From: Stictocephala bisonia
Taxonomy: Eukaryota; Arthropoda; Insecta; Hemiptera; Membracidae
NCBI GenBank assembly: GCA_035578905.1
Contig: JAQJVL010000057.1
Coordinates: 1,240,001-1,304,000 of the forward strand
Reading direction: 5' to 3'
DNA length: 64,000 bases
Made by a program: the position numbers and the translations under genes. The notes beneath the pieces were generated by a model, which worked only from the letters and a program-made list of their open reading frames with translations, was not told the origin of the DNA and searched no databases. This document shows positions 12,201 through 22,499 of the stretch, piece after piece. How positions within the stretch are numbered: the first letter of the stretch is position 1; the number at the start of each line of letters is the position of its first letter.

Positions 12201-12498
12201 TAAAATGGAATGACGCCTTTAGAAGTATAGGTAGAGGAGTTTGGGATGCCGTCCAGCAAGTAATAGAAGAAGGCTCGGTGTGCCTGACAAGTCCTAAGGC
12301 GTCAAGGGACTCAAAAAGAGAAAGGCTGATGATACTGCATGCCGAACCAGAATCAAGAAGGGCTCGACACACCGTACCACCAAAAGATACAAAAACGCCA
12401 GGACACACCGAGGTGACCGCCCTAAGTCCCAGGGAAGCCATGCCAGCAAGGCCCGAAACATCCCCGACGCTCCTGCTATGGGCACGCGTCAGAGGCAA
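9256..12498 (-). CDS. pol: Gypsy Pol polyprotein (protease, RT, RNase H, integrase)
   Basis: A frame of 1080 residues encodes the enzymes that copy the element's RNA and insert the DNA. In order: aspartic protease with LLDSGSACS (active DSG at 49-51); reverse transcriptase at about 225-420 with VFDLNQAYHQIP and the catalytic FNYLDD box (373-376); RNase H at about 513-635 with TDAS (521), ETDN (587) and DALSR (632); integrase zinc finger H726, H733, C763, C766; integrase core D795, D855, E890, giving the D-D(35)E spacing; and a C-terminal GDLVLCQ...YRWSGPHRI region. No ATG opens the frame: the first listed codon is TTG, and the reading stays open upstream to at least about 12,575, overlapping the gag end. 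It sits in the -1 frame of gag, so expression probably needs a -1 shift. No stops or missing catalytic residues are seen, so it may be functional. No env follows. Confidence 0.97.
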   Translation of the reverse strand: MPLTRAHSRSVGDVSGLAGMASLGLRAVTSVCPGVFVSFGGTVCRALLDSGSACSIISLSLFESLDALGLVRHTEPSSITCWTASQTPLPILLKASFHFKIEGFSWRWGFLVAKDLAVSCILGADFISKSGMVLDLQKRQMFFKFNRRVLVPLVADSDCPPAVREVGCEPEQPKVDPVGHLPPEQAGVIRRLCLRFPDVLTAELGVTSLLEYEIHLTDSQPVRSHPYKLAPPKMEVMRAMIEDLLSKGVIEPSRSAYASPAFLVPKPNGKSRLVMDYRRLNAKVAIDSVPLPDLHSAFDWFGKAKFFSVFDLNQAYHQIPLKKESRPMTSFCVPWNLYQFTRVPMGLAVGAQTLTRLLDSIFHDVKFKFVFNYLDDLLVYSETFGEHMQHLEEVLSRLKSAGLTVNPEKVTFARPEISFLGHLISSRGVCIDPARTQGIRDFPPPRDAKGIARFVGMVNFYRRFIPNVAELAAPLNELRKKGVPFVWGQAQQTAFDALKEAIMQPPVLRMPDFSREFVLQTDASSSAIAAVLSQEFDGVRQPIAFASRTLSHQERKASSIYELECLAVVFGTDKFRRFLEHAEFLLETDNQALSWLLAHPRQLGKIGRWVVKISAFKFRVQHLRGTQNVIADALSRMYHEPSDPPTEAVAQCGAVLLDFPLAFDDLLSHQQKDPELSVILGELQEGGAHPPYFLSKGVLCCRPRQRGEPRVVLPSHLVPMVFQYYHSSLVGGHLGIHKTIAKIRRYFIWKGMDRDVAGRVRACHLCSLSKPSQNARLGLLSSEVAERPFEKVFIDYVGPFPRSKSGSSYLLVCVDAFSKFVWLFPLRSATAKLTIRALQSQLFQHFGVPSTLVSDNGSQFTSHEFRRFCFGNGIRHVTTSPYYPQPSHAERFNRNLRSALITFHAEKQNTWDESLSWLQLAFNSSKHESHNATPFEILHGYPPNNPLSNLWRLEDLLPTPGATDVVSTWRAARRNLLRARERVRRRYDKGRTPNPFQVGDLVLCQAHPVSSAAERRAAKLCYRWSGPHRIDRFLSPVTALLVDPQSGRVFRKAHVSQLKAFRGTVDPGVGVPGGFLGQRD

Positions 12499-12530
12499 AT
12501 GGCCACGGTCAGTCGCAACAACGCGGGGAG

Positions 12531-12575
12531 CTACTGTGGAGGCAACCCCCCGCGCTGAGCGTTTCCCGCCCCACG
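12531..12575 (-). promoter_or_regulatory. Candidate -1 frameshift region at the gag-pol overlap
   Basis: Gag codons start at positions 2 modulo 3 and pol codons at 0 modulo 3. On the minus strand that is a -1 shift. Both frames are open from the gag stop back to at least about 12,575. A GCGCGGGGGGTTGCC stretch lies about 20 bases before the gag stop. It is a homopolymer on which a ribosome could slip, but not a classic X XXY YYZ heptamer. The exact site is inferred. Confidence 0.5.
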
Positions 12576-13871
12576 ACCTCGAGCACGTGGACAGTCACGT
12601 CGAATGTGACCAGGTTGGCCACAAGCAAAACACACAACAGGAGGCCGAGAACCACGACCCTCCACTGGCTGACTCACACCTAAAGACATAGCCGGTCGAC
12701 GGGTGGGGAGAGCACGATGACTCTCAGAATCCCTCCCTTGCTGGTCTGAGAACTGCACGCTGCGCGAAACAATGCACAGCTGATGCAGCTCCCGAAAAGT
12801 AGAAGGAACACCAGCAAAAACCAATCTGCACCGTTCTTCTGGAGAAATGCCATCCAGGATGACACGAACGGTGTCAGCTTCAGAAAGGGTGAGGCGCAAC
12901 GCTTGACGAGCTTCCTTGACTGAAGAGACATAGGCTGCCAGAGACTCGCCCCTACCCTGCGACCTATAAAATCTGTCCATGACCATCCTCTCCCTGAGTC
13001 GAATGGGAAGAAAAGACGAAAGTAACTCTCGATGGAACGAGTCCACCGAGGCATCACTGGCCAAGACAGAACTCAGCAACTCCCCAACAGGACCTCTGCA
13101 ATAAGGGAAAACCAGAAGCAGCAAGTCCCCAGCCTGCATGCCGGGCATCTCACTAAGTCTGAGAAAGGCCACCAGAAACTTAAGAAGCTCCTCAGGATCC
13201 ATCCCATCGATCACAGGGAGATTCTGGATCATAGGCGTGAGAGGGTTAGGCAGCTTGTGGTAGCTCAGCTGCAGAAGAGCAGGTGAACCCACAGGAGCCG
13301 AAGCAGAAGGAAGGGCAGCTGGAGCCGAACCACAAGCAACCTCAACAGAAACGCCTGCAGGCTCAGAAGGAGCCTCAGGCACAGTGAAAACCGTTGTCTC
13401 AGCCTGCGGCCTCGACACGTTAGGCGACAGTGTGAAAGCAGGCCGCTGACCCAGACCCGTAGGAGTCGTGGAACCGGAGAGTGCCTGAAAAATCTCCTCA
13501 AGCCTAGATACACTCTCCAAGATCCACGCCCTATCCGACGGTTCCAACCCCGGCGCCCGGTTGACCAGCCTTAAACGGGCAAGCAGATGCCCCAAACGTG
13601 CAAGGCGGCAGGCCCGGTCACGACCTCCTGGAGGTTCAAACAGCAAATCCTCTAACACCCCTTCCCAATCTTCCACCTTCCGTTTACAAATCCCCAACTC
13701 ATCACCAACCTCCAGCAGGTCAGACCAATCCACCGCCGTACCCGCGGACAACTGCTCCCGCAGCAACCTCCGGAGATTCAAAACATCCCCTTCCGGAGTC
13801 ACACCCCGCGACCTCAACTCGAAAATCAACTCCTCCTTGACTAAGAGCGCAACATTCTGCAGATAGGCCAT
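12531..13871 (-). CDS. gag: Gypsy Gag, capsid and nucleocapsid polyprotein
   Basis: A frame of 446 residues from the ATG at 13871 (MAYLQNVALL). The frame is open further upstream, to a TTG at 13904, but ATG is the better start. Gag forms the particle that packages element RNA. In full-frame numbering (add 11 to count from the TTG) the N-terminus has a SAP-like stretch, ELIFELRSRGVTP with a following leucine-rich helix (about 24-52). An alanine/proline-rich linker covers about 165-210. A capsid-like helical region lies at about 212-390. A CCHC zinc knuckle, CFACGQPGHIRRDC (C425, C428, H433, C438), is followed by a basic RARGRG tail that would bind RNA. It ends in TAG at 12531-12533, while pol is open in the -1 frame across this point. 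A run of six G (sense strand, just before the stop) lies in the overlap. Confidence 0.95.
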   Translation of the reverse strand: MAYLQNVALLVKEELIFELRSRGVTPEGDVLNLRRLLREQLSAGTAVDWSDLLEVGDELGICKRKVEDWEGVLEDLLFEPPGGRDRACRLARLGHLLARLRLVNRAPGLEPSDRAWILESVSRLEEIFQALSGSTTPTGLGQRPAFTLSPNVSRPQAETTVFTVPEAPSEPAGVSVEVACGSAPAALPSASAPVGSPALLQLSYHKLPNPLTPMIQNLPVIDGMDPEELLKFLVAFLRLSEMPGMQAGDLLLLVFPYCRGPVGELLSSVLASDASVDSFHRELLSSFLPIRLRERMVMDRFYRSQGRGESLAAYVSSVKEARQALRLTLSEADTVRVILDGISPEERCRLVFAGVPSTFRELHQLCIVSRSVQFSDQQGRDSESHRALPTRRPAMSLGVSQPVEGRGSRPPVVCFACGQPGHIRRDCPRARGRGAGNAQRGGLPPQ

Positions 13872-14206
13872 CTCTAACGCAACAATTCTCAACAATATAC
13901 ACAAAAAACGACAACTCCAGGGTCCAAGACGAACTAAACCCTCAGCCTACCGAGCCACTGCCGACCACTCCAATCCACCCATGAAACCCATTCAACAACG
14001 TAACCAAGCGGATTGCCTAAGTTTTTTTTTTCTTTTTTTTTTTTTTTAGTTAAATTATTTATTAGGATTTTCTAATTGTTTTGCTTTTTAAATAATTTTT
14101 ATTTTTTTTTTTTTTTTTTTTTTTTTTACAATACCAAGACACCTTGACGGTAGGTCGGCCAATCATGACCTACTAACAGGCAAATACCCACCGTCAACAA
14201 CCAAGC

Positions 14207-14241
<35 letters not shown>

Positions 14242-14249
14242 CAACCACG
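13872..14249 (-). other. Gypsy 5' leader with homopolymer A tracts
   Basis: Non-coding leader between the primer-binding site and gag. On the plus strand it holds three long T runs, at about 14022-14047, 14103-14127 and 14210-14238, so the element RNA would carry three long A tracts before gag. Between them are AT-rich and moderately GC-rich stretches. No small upstream frame is convincing. Confidence 0.8.
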
Positions 14250-14260
14250 CTCTGCTACCA
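14250..14260 (-). promoter_or_regulatory. Primer-binding site, initiator-Met tRNA type
   Basis: Two bases inside the 5' LTR on the sense strand lies TGGTAGCAGAG. It is complementary to CTCTGCTACCA, the 3' acceptor end plus CCA of animal initiator-Met tRNA (AGCAGAG...CTCTGCTACCA). The host tRNA would prime minus-strand synthesis here. The match to the tRNA is from established knowledge of insect tRNA-iMet. Confidence 0.85.
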
Positions 14261-14262
14261 AT

Positions 14263-15732
14263 TGAGACCCATCCCCCCCCCCAAAGCTGGTAAGCGTGCC
14301 AACCGGGGGATGGCTCAAAACAAGTCGAGCGATGGGATCACGGGTGGCAGTTGGAGGGTCAAAATAACACTCGGCAGCTGAGCAAAACTAGTTTATTACC
14401 AAAAAATCAAAATAATTAATTAATCAAAACGGCAGAAGGCCACAATAAAAAGAGGCAGAAGGCCGCAACAATAAATTAGCACTTAAATCAATAACCATAA
14501 ACACTAAAATAACAAGATACAACACATAAACTACAGAAACAACAAACTCCACAAATACCAAAATTTAACAATCAATTTTTGTATGGCCTATGGCCTATCT
14601 GCGGTTGGGCCTGAGACACCCAAAACGTAAGACAAATTATTAACAATTTAAAAATGACCATTAAGAAACAAATTTAGATAACCCCAAAATAAAAGTGAAA
14701 AATTTAGCAAACTTCTGGAAACAAAAATTTTGGCATCATCAATTAAGCCGGCAATTTGGCCCACATCCCTTGATTCCACCGAGGCCCGGGAGTAAGCCGG
14801 AATCCCGGGGCAGCTCCGAATTAAGAATTAAGCAAAGCACAATAATCCCCTTTTGGTGAAAGTTTAAAAAATTAAATAATTTAAAAGAAAATATAACACG
14901 GTACCGTTCGAGTAAAAATTCACTTCAAAACCCCCCCCCCCCCACAAATACACTTAACAAAAAATAAATAACAATAACTAGGCCTAAGCAATTAAATAAA
15001 TAATAACAGGATTTAACAATGGGGACCTAACAAAAATAAAAATCTAAACAAATGTAACAAGAAAATAAACTAATTAAACTAAATAACAATAAATATTAAC
15101 ATTAAAAGTTCTTGGTATTTCACGTTTTCTTTTCCCTTTAATAAAAAAATAAATAAATAAGTCCCCAATGGCTGTGTTGCTTAAAATCACTGTCCAAAGT
15201 TAGGCCTAGGCCACATACAGTTCCATAAACATTTTTTTTCTTCTTTTATATTTCATGATTTTTTCTTTTTATTTCTTTTCTTTTTCTTTTAATATCACCA
15301 AAACCCCTCAGCTCAGCCGCCGGGAAAAAAAATGGACAGAACTGACCTGAGGACTGAAGAACTCTACCCAAAGCTGTAGAGAGGGTAGCGGGCGAAACTA
15401 GGCTCCAGCATGGTCCTCAGGCCAGGCTAGCAGAGCAGATGGTCGACAATCCCCCGGACGGCAGGCCGAGGGCTGAACGTCCCACTCGAGGACCCTGGAC
15501 TGTTTTAGTTTGTCTAGCCAAACATGGTAAGGAGGTTCGGCCGAGTAGAACTCTTCTAGAACAATCTAGACTGAACAGACAGGCCAACCTGACCGAAACT
15601 GCTGGAACACGGAACGAAACGGAACTGGGCCAACGGCTACCAAAGTACGCGGAACGCAGAGCGTGAGCGATCTCAGGCAGCCCGGCCGACAACGAAAAAA
15701 AACCGAAATGTACCGGTCAAAGACCCGGTACA
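14263..15732 (-). repeat. 5' LTR of the Gypsy element
   Basis: 1470 bp, starting TGAGACCC on the plus strand and ending CCCGGTACA. In element sense it runs U3-R-U5 from 15732 down to 14263. From 14263 to about 15499 it matches the other LTR with a handful of changes: G/A at 8050 against 14780, small indels near 8082-8100 against 14824-14840, and C- and T-run lengths. From about 15500 to 15585, and again near 15647-15720, it is strongly different. The promoter should lie in this U3 part, but no TATA box is obvious. Confidence 0.95.
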
Positions 15733-15736
15733 ACAC
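15733..15736. repeat. Target-site duplication ACAC (right)
   Basis: Partner of 7516-7519, immediately after the LTR end GGTACA. Confidence 0.75.
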
Positions 15737-17090
15737 ACAATTCGTCCTCATTATGCAAATATTAATCGTAGTTCCACCCAAATTTTCGTTAGGAGAAAAA
15801 TTGTGCGACTTAAAGAAAATATCGTTGGGGCTTGTTCCGAAAAACAGAGGCGTTCTTTCGTAATTATGTGAATTTTTTAACAGTAATGAACCCGAAAAAT
15901 AAATATTAAATGGCGGAAAATCCAATTCGATACAAAAAGTGGTACGCAACTATAATCCAGCCGTTCTAACTTTACGTCTGAGGTTTACGGGCTAAATAGG
16001 AAACTTGACATAGGCAACGTCGCACAGCCTCAGCCCTCCTCTAATTTTTTCATCCGGTGACTCACAACTGGGAAGAATGTAGGAAGGTACAAATTAAATT
16101 TGTTTAGTGGGAATTAAAATCTTTTTACTGTTTAACTGGGAAGTATTTTTGTTTTTACTGATTATAAATGTCAAAAAACGAAGTCAGTCGGACAATTTTA
16201 ACTTGTAAACATTACCAATGTAAATGTTCAAATAAAGTAAAACCAAACCGGAATGAAATGAAAATTACATATGTTATCTGTAGAAAGTTTTATGAATACA
16301 ATTGTACATTTAGTCATTAATAAATTAAATACAACATCCTTAAAACAGGAATAATATAAAAATATAATTAAGTCATAACGTTAAAACAATTAATTTACAT
16401 TATTATCTAGATAATGTATATTGCAACAATAGATATTTACAATGAAATCTATAAACATAAAATATGCATGTTGGATTAGGCTCAAATAGTTATAATGTTA
16501 CTTTGATTAATTAGGGAGAAAAAAGAATGTATATATATGTATCCAAGATATATGAATTTAATATTAGGTTACAGATTATTTATTTGTGTATTTTTTTGTA
16601 CTTCAACGTTTTCATTGCCAATAGCTGTTTTACTTTTACAAGATAGTATAAGAAATCCTCCAAACAGGCTAGCCTGGGAGGTTAACCCTTTATTTCTCAT
16701 TATAATTTATATTCATGTTTAAACATAAAATAACAAAATTCAACAAATATATATTACAAAATGTGTAAATAGTAATAAGGTGTGCATATAATTAATTATT
16801 GTTAGTGGTTTATAACATCGCACAGTGATTACCTAAACAAAGTGAAGTTTGAATGCCGAATATGTGTAATGTTTACTGTCATGTAACATTAATTATGTCA
16901 TCATGTATTCATTGTAAATTACGAGAAATAAAGTTATTATTATACATATTATGTATTGGTACCGATTACTACCGTCAACAAATTAGCCTTGGGGCAGGAA
17001 GGAGCTAATCGCTCAAGATATACAATGTTGCCATGTTTTGATCCCCTCAGAGGTAAAGTTAGAACTGTTTTAGTCTAATTCTATACACTA
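15737..17090. other. Unassigned AT-rich intergenic DNA
   Basis: No gene or recognisable repeat. Frames such as 16537-16722 (plus) are short and without family resemblance. Confidence 0.5.
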
Positions 17091-17095
17091 CCTGA

Positions 17096-17200
17096 TTGAG
17101 CCAAACCGACCGGGGAGACAGGTGGTTCCATCTGTCGGAGGTGGACTGATTATCAAGTTCATTTCCCGCCAAATCCTCTGCCCTCGCTCGAGTCATGTTA
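17096..17200 (+). repeat. Dispersed repeat segment shared with 23745-23900
   Basis: ACTGATTATCAAGTTCATTT followed by CCCGCCAAATCC matches GTGATTATCAAGTCCATTT and CCCGCGAAATCC near 23807-23836. Upstream both have a GGGAGACAGG/AGAGACAGGA stretch. Two diverged copies of one repeat; type unknown. Confidence 0.5.
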
Positions 17201-17334
17201 ACTATCAAACTTAACTGTTTTCTAATGTTAATTTGTGGTCTGGAGTTAAATTGATTATGTTTTGTTTCTATGTTCTCAGTTTTTCTCCAGTCGCCTTATA
17301 CTGTAGTTTCTAATGTCACAATTTGTTTTGTGAA

Positions 17335-17460
17335 ATCCTTCGGTCTGAGGATGGTTAGCGTAGTTCATGGAAATACATAAATATATCTGTTCATTTTGTA
17401 CTTTTATTGTATTAATTTTCTGTTGTATGACGTTAATTTTTATTTTATCGATTTTCACCA
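17335..17460 (+). repeat. Family H copy with degenerate hammerhead-like core
   Basis: CTTCGGTCTGAGGATGGTTA is followed by GCGTAGTTCATGGAAAT and then the AT-rich modules CTGTTCATTTTGTACTTTTA and TGTTGTATGACGTTAATTTT. This is the same order as the minus-strand copy ending at 24600: CTGAGGA, stem-loop, GAAA, AT-rich tail, GTGACGTT end. The stem is mismatched, so this copy is probably inactive. Confidence 0.6.
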
Positions 17461-20400
17461 TGTTTCATTTTTTTCAAATGATAAAATACTAAGGTGTACT
17501 TATGTTGAACGTATAGTTATACTTATATGTTTGATTGTTATACGTCAATACGATATAAACAGAAAAATATATAAAACCTTACTTGATCTATATGATTTAG
17601 TAACGTATAAATCTGTAATCATCTAAATTCATATTTAATTTTAATTAATCATATTAATAAGCCTTTCTATTTTTATTATTACATAGTCAATGCCTTTCTA
17701 TTTTTATTTTTTTATCTTAATTCAAATTTTTGTTATTTAGTAATCGTTATATTTCAAGTTTATACATATTGGGAGAGATCAAGGCATATGATTTATAATT
17801 TTAAGATACTTATATAAGGTTTCTTCAGATATTGAGAGTTTTGTGTGTGTGGGTGATATTTAGGGGCTTTTACAAACACTGCGACTTAAAAATGTAGGCC
17901 TATTAGGGCCTACGTTAAGTTACGAGGGCCTAGTTAATTACCCTAAAGTGAAGGATCGCACCACACTAATAAAAAACCACATTAATTTTAAAATCCTTTT
18001 TCAATATTTCAAATTAAAATTTCATCCATGAAACAATTTTCAAAACGTAATCATCGCATTTATTGAATTTACTTTTTATCTTCTTTCAATTCCTACCTAC
18101 ACATATACTGTAGACATTCCAGTAGTCATCAGCACTACAATCGCCTAATTTCATAACATGTAATAAGTCACCTTCATTTCTATGATTACAGTAACAACCT
18201 CTCACGCTAAGAGACTTTAACAAAATACATTTATATAAGTTTATAACATGATGTGTATATTGTTATATTACTGTATTTATATTTACATTAGACCTTGGCG
18301 TGTTTCAGTGTGTTTTGTGAAATGGATACTAATGGCAAATGGCTTAAAGTGACTTTAAACGTAATATACGCTAATCACAACCCCCCAACCCCCTCCTCCC
18401 ACATTATCTCGTAATACTTTACGACCTTCTGTTATTACCGAATATAATGATCTATTTCCTTTTAATGTCTACCTAGTAACCTTGATTAAGCAATAAATTT
18501 AACCAGGTTTTGAAAATTACGTCTGTACAGAGGTTCTTATATATAAAATATTTTCAATAGTGTTTATAACATTTTGTATAAATAGCATATTGTTTGTAAC
18601 TAAGAACTCTTCATTTTCCTGTATTAGGTAAAGTTAGACCTAAAAGATACCTTTCACACTAAACGCACTTATTTATTTGGATAAGATTATTTTAAAATAA
18701 ACATCAAGATGACGATTCTTCGAGATCTATTTAGAGTATGTGTAGATTTTTTCTTTTTTATTTTTCTTTTTTTACATGGAAGTTTATTTTCTGTGCTATG
18801 TAATAAATACTCAAAGTAACATCGTAGATTTTCACTGAGATCTAGGTGTAACGGTCTTCTCCTCAGTTCACCAACACGGGTTGTCTTACTTCTTAAACGA
18901 GCATTTATTAATTAAACAGGAAAGGCTAGTGATTTATACTATTGATAATATTGTTTTAATGTACAGATATATTACTCTCACATTCTATAGTACTTCCCTC
19001 CTCACCGGGAAAGCGTGAATTAAAAGTTACTAGAACCCGCCAATGCTATGTAATATTCTAAAAAAGTGCTTTTGAAAATCCGTCAGTTCAGTGAAAAAAA
19101 GTAGTATTAATAAAAATAAAAGACCTTTTCCGCTAATTCACTACCACTACTTTTTATCGCAATTACGGTTAGGTTAGGTCAGGTTAGTTCGCTACTTAAG
19201 TTGATCACAAACTAGTAAATCCAATGATCGATCGACTTACCGCTGAATGCGCTGTCCATGTGTAAGTTCTTGAAAAGCTATAAGATAAAACCAGCGATAT
19301 CGGATTCCTAGCGGATAAGGAATACCAGAGTGGACTTGGAAATGAGTGGAGAAACAGTTTTTAGAGCAGTATAATATTTATAAAGTGGTAGTGAATTAAG
19401 GGAAAAGATCCAAAATAAATTTCATACATTAAAACTTTTATATGTTGTACTAATGAAAATCTGGAGAGACTAAACAGCAATTTTATAACTATGAAATGAT
19501 AGGGAAAAGGATAATATTGTAATAAATGTGACATTTTAAAGTAAACATGTATTTTGAGTTATCACCATAGACTTTCCAAGGCAATTAAATAAACATCTAT
19601 ACTACCTTTCTAGAAAAGTGATCGCATATGCAATTTTGTTTTATTTTTGTTCATATATTTTTTTCTAGATCTGTACAGCCAGCGGTTGGCAGCAATGTTC
19701 TAACTCCCGTTCTGTAATGACAGATATTTTACCTGATTCACACGTTTACATAATATTAATACGAATTGGTATTAAATCCATGTTTAAACACGCCAATCTA
19801 ATAATCCCCTTCCATCAGCAACCTAGAGTTAGATCTATCTGTACGTTTTACAAGTAGGCCTATTTGGGACATCCTTTAAACATTGTAATGGGCTGTACGT
19901 TGATGAATAGATAACAAATGAATAAATAATAAACAGGGATTTTAAAGAAGGTGAACCACAGTAAATAAAGAGTCAAATTTATAATCTCTCTCATTTTAAA
20001 GATATTCGCAATCCGCAAAAAATAAACTGATGTATGACGATTTTTATTTTTTACCCAACAAGTGTAGTATTTCTGAAAGGAGTAAGCGATTGAAATCACT
20101 AATCGGGCATATTCTTTTGTTTGAGTGAATGTTTTCGAATAACTCCTTAACTCAAATTTTGTTCTTACTGTAAGTTTCAACTATATACTGAGGCCTGTAC
20201 TTTGTCAAATTCTCCTCGAGATTCATCTTCACGGATAAATAAAATGTATACATGTTACAATTTATTTTTTCAATATATAATAACGCTTCTTTTCTGTTAT
20301 TTCAGGTATGAAACCAGTTAATTTAACTGAAAATCGATTCAAGTTGATGTTAGTCAAATGGTGAGGTAAGCTTATCTAGAAAAACACTTTCTAACCTTTC

Positions 20401-22379
20401 GGGACACATCATTGTGATATTGTATTTCGTATTGCGACAGGCAAATTAGTGTTTGGTCTCCAGATTTAAGGGCTTTTCCAAACAAAATCAGGGATAGTGC
20501 AAGTAAATTGTACGAAATATATTTGTACACATTGCGTATTTTTGATGTCAAATTGTCATTGCTGAGAAAACAGTGTAAGAAGATGTTGATACTGTAATAT
20601 CACAATCTGAATCATTACATTTATTATTGCAATATTATTGTTTTGCTTAAACTTAAGGTCATAGATCAAATCAAATTTATTTAAACAAATTGTTTTTATT
20701 TATCACTATCGAATATTAAAGTTAATCAAGTACGTAGTTGGGATCGTTTACTTTAGACTTTTAAAGGCGTTAGATATTTTATAATTGTTAATCGGCAAAC
20801 AATTATCTCCATGTGAAAAAAATTATTTATTGTTTACATTTTTCAATCCTGATGTTACGGGTAATTTATTTACAATTTGCCATTTTATTTCTGAATAAAC
20901 TATGTTTTTAGTTTCTAGTTTTACCGGTTCAAGACGTGTTCCTGATATTGTGTTGTATATAACTAGTTTATCATTTTAAGTGCATAATATAGCATTTTTA
21001 CTCTTATACACAAATTATTGTTTTTATATAATTTTCTATGTTACTTTATTTGTTTTTCTTCGTTGTTGATTTGGGTTGTTAAATCCATAAAGTTGTTTTA
21101 GGTTCATTAATTTGAATTTTTTACGTTATTCTTATTCCTCCATGGTTTTAATTTTTTAATATTTTCTGAATTACGTATATAGTTATTATTTTTTATCTTT
21201 TTACGTCTATTTAGTTTAATACGTTAAGGCTTCTAACCCGGTATTTTATGTTGTATACGTGGTATTTATTATTTATTGCAGTTCATCTCCTTAATTTGCT
21301 TGGTAACCCATTGTAAATCTTAGTGCTTCATTGTTGCTTGTACGCTGTAATTTAGATATTTATGCGACACCTGGACTTAGGTCTGTGACTGAAGATTAAA
21401 TATTTAAATCACTTGGTACTTTCGATTTTATTTTCTTACGATATTTTTCAATTTGGCTTATTCACTTTTACTTTTTTCCTATTGTTTTTAGTAGGATTGA
21501 AAACCTTCCGATGTACTATATAATGTAGTTTTTGATTCATCGCAAATCAAATTGAAATGTTTGCAGACTTATTGTGTCTAGGATTTACAAAAGATTAAAG
21601 CCAAGGTCGTTATATTTCCACACTTCGGTACTCAAACGCATTGTCGTTATCGCCTTGCCTTTATTCCCGCCAAACACTTGTTATAACGACGGTCTCTGAT
21701 TTGAATGTCGTTAGTATGTCGTTGAATGTTAGTTGATATAGTATGGTGGTCTTTGTGATAATAGGCATTGTTTAATTTAATTGTGCAAAATGATATTTTT
21801 TCGTCTTGTTTGAATTAAGTTATGCATATTTAGTAACACTAAATTTTTATTTCGATTATTTTTTAAATATACGCATTGTTTTTAAATATACAACATTTAG
21901 CACAAAAATAATTATGACGTTATATTTTACATACGAATTTATTTTGATTTGTCTTACTTATAGTATTAGTAAGTTCAACTGATTGAAAAATAAGTATTAA
22001 ATTATTTTAATCAATTCCCCTTCTTTGCGCAAATTAAAAACCCTGATACTTAAAATTCTTAGAAAATAGTAAAGAAGTATAAACTTAAATGTAATTTTTT
22101 TAAAAAGCTTAGGACTTTCTATTGGTAGCATTATTTTAAAGTAAGTTAAATAAAGATGATATTTTCAGCATTAAACTATTAAGCCGAATATTGTTGAAAA
22201 AAATCTTTACATTCACAAAAAGATATTCACGGACACTTATAACAATAATAGTATAAAAATCAATTTATTTTATGATCTATTATTTATAAACATTAATTAA
22301 TTTTAAATAATAAACGTACATGTGTGTTATTCTGTCATGAATCCTAATTAATATTTCGCGCTTAGCCAACTCTGTACTC
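17461..22379. other. Large unassigned AT-rich region
   Basis: About 4.9 kb without a gene I can support. Points noted are TAGGCCTATTAGGGCCTACG near 17896, a TTAGGTTAGGTCAGG tract at about 19168-19186, and many short frames without family resemblance (such as 19860-20180, minus). Unspliced exons of a host gene could be missed by eye in such DNA. Confidence 0.45.
19168..19187 (+). repeat. Short interstitial TTAGG-like tract
   Basis: GGTTAGGTTAGGTCAGGTTA is four units of the arthropod telomere motif TTAGG with one change. It is too short to be a former telomere and may be chance. Confidence 0.4.
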
Positions 22380-22499
22380 GGGCGCAGCTATACTGCGGTA
22401 TGTATCATCGTTTAGGACTCAGTCATAGCATCGATGATATATTCGAAAAATAGAGTGTGAATACTACCTCTAACGGCTTCATAGTTTGAACTATCTTGC

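Larger units (their letters stand above)
7520..15732 (-). mobile_element. Ty3/Gypsy LTR retrotransposon, 8213 bp, nearly complete
   Basis: The element reads on the minus strand: 5' LTR (14263-15732), primer-binding site, A-rich leader, gag, pol, polypurine tract, 3' LTR (7520-9028). Its ends are TG...CA and it is flanked by ACAC duplications. The domain order protease, reverse transcriptase, RNase H, integrase defines Ty3/Gypsy. There is no env. Gag and pol show no internal stop or frameshift apart from the -1 offset between them. The coding part is clearly richer in GC than the surroundings. The intact frames and near-identical LTR bodies suggest a fairly recent insertion, but the U3 ends differ strongly. 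I cannot place it in a named clade. Confidence 0.97.

Noticed and set aside
9116..13866. Plus-strand frames such as 10843-11301, 11548-12042 and 11978-12691
   Set aside because: They are antisense to intact gag and pol, have no domains, and their openness follows from the GC-rich coding strand.
7520..15732. An endogenous retrovirus with env
   Set aside because: Only about 215 bp separate the pol stop from the polypurine tract, with no env-like frame, so it is a retrotransposon.
19168..19187. Former telomere or telomeric fusion
   Set aside because: Only four TTAGG-like units with a mismatch; far too short.
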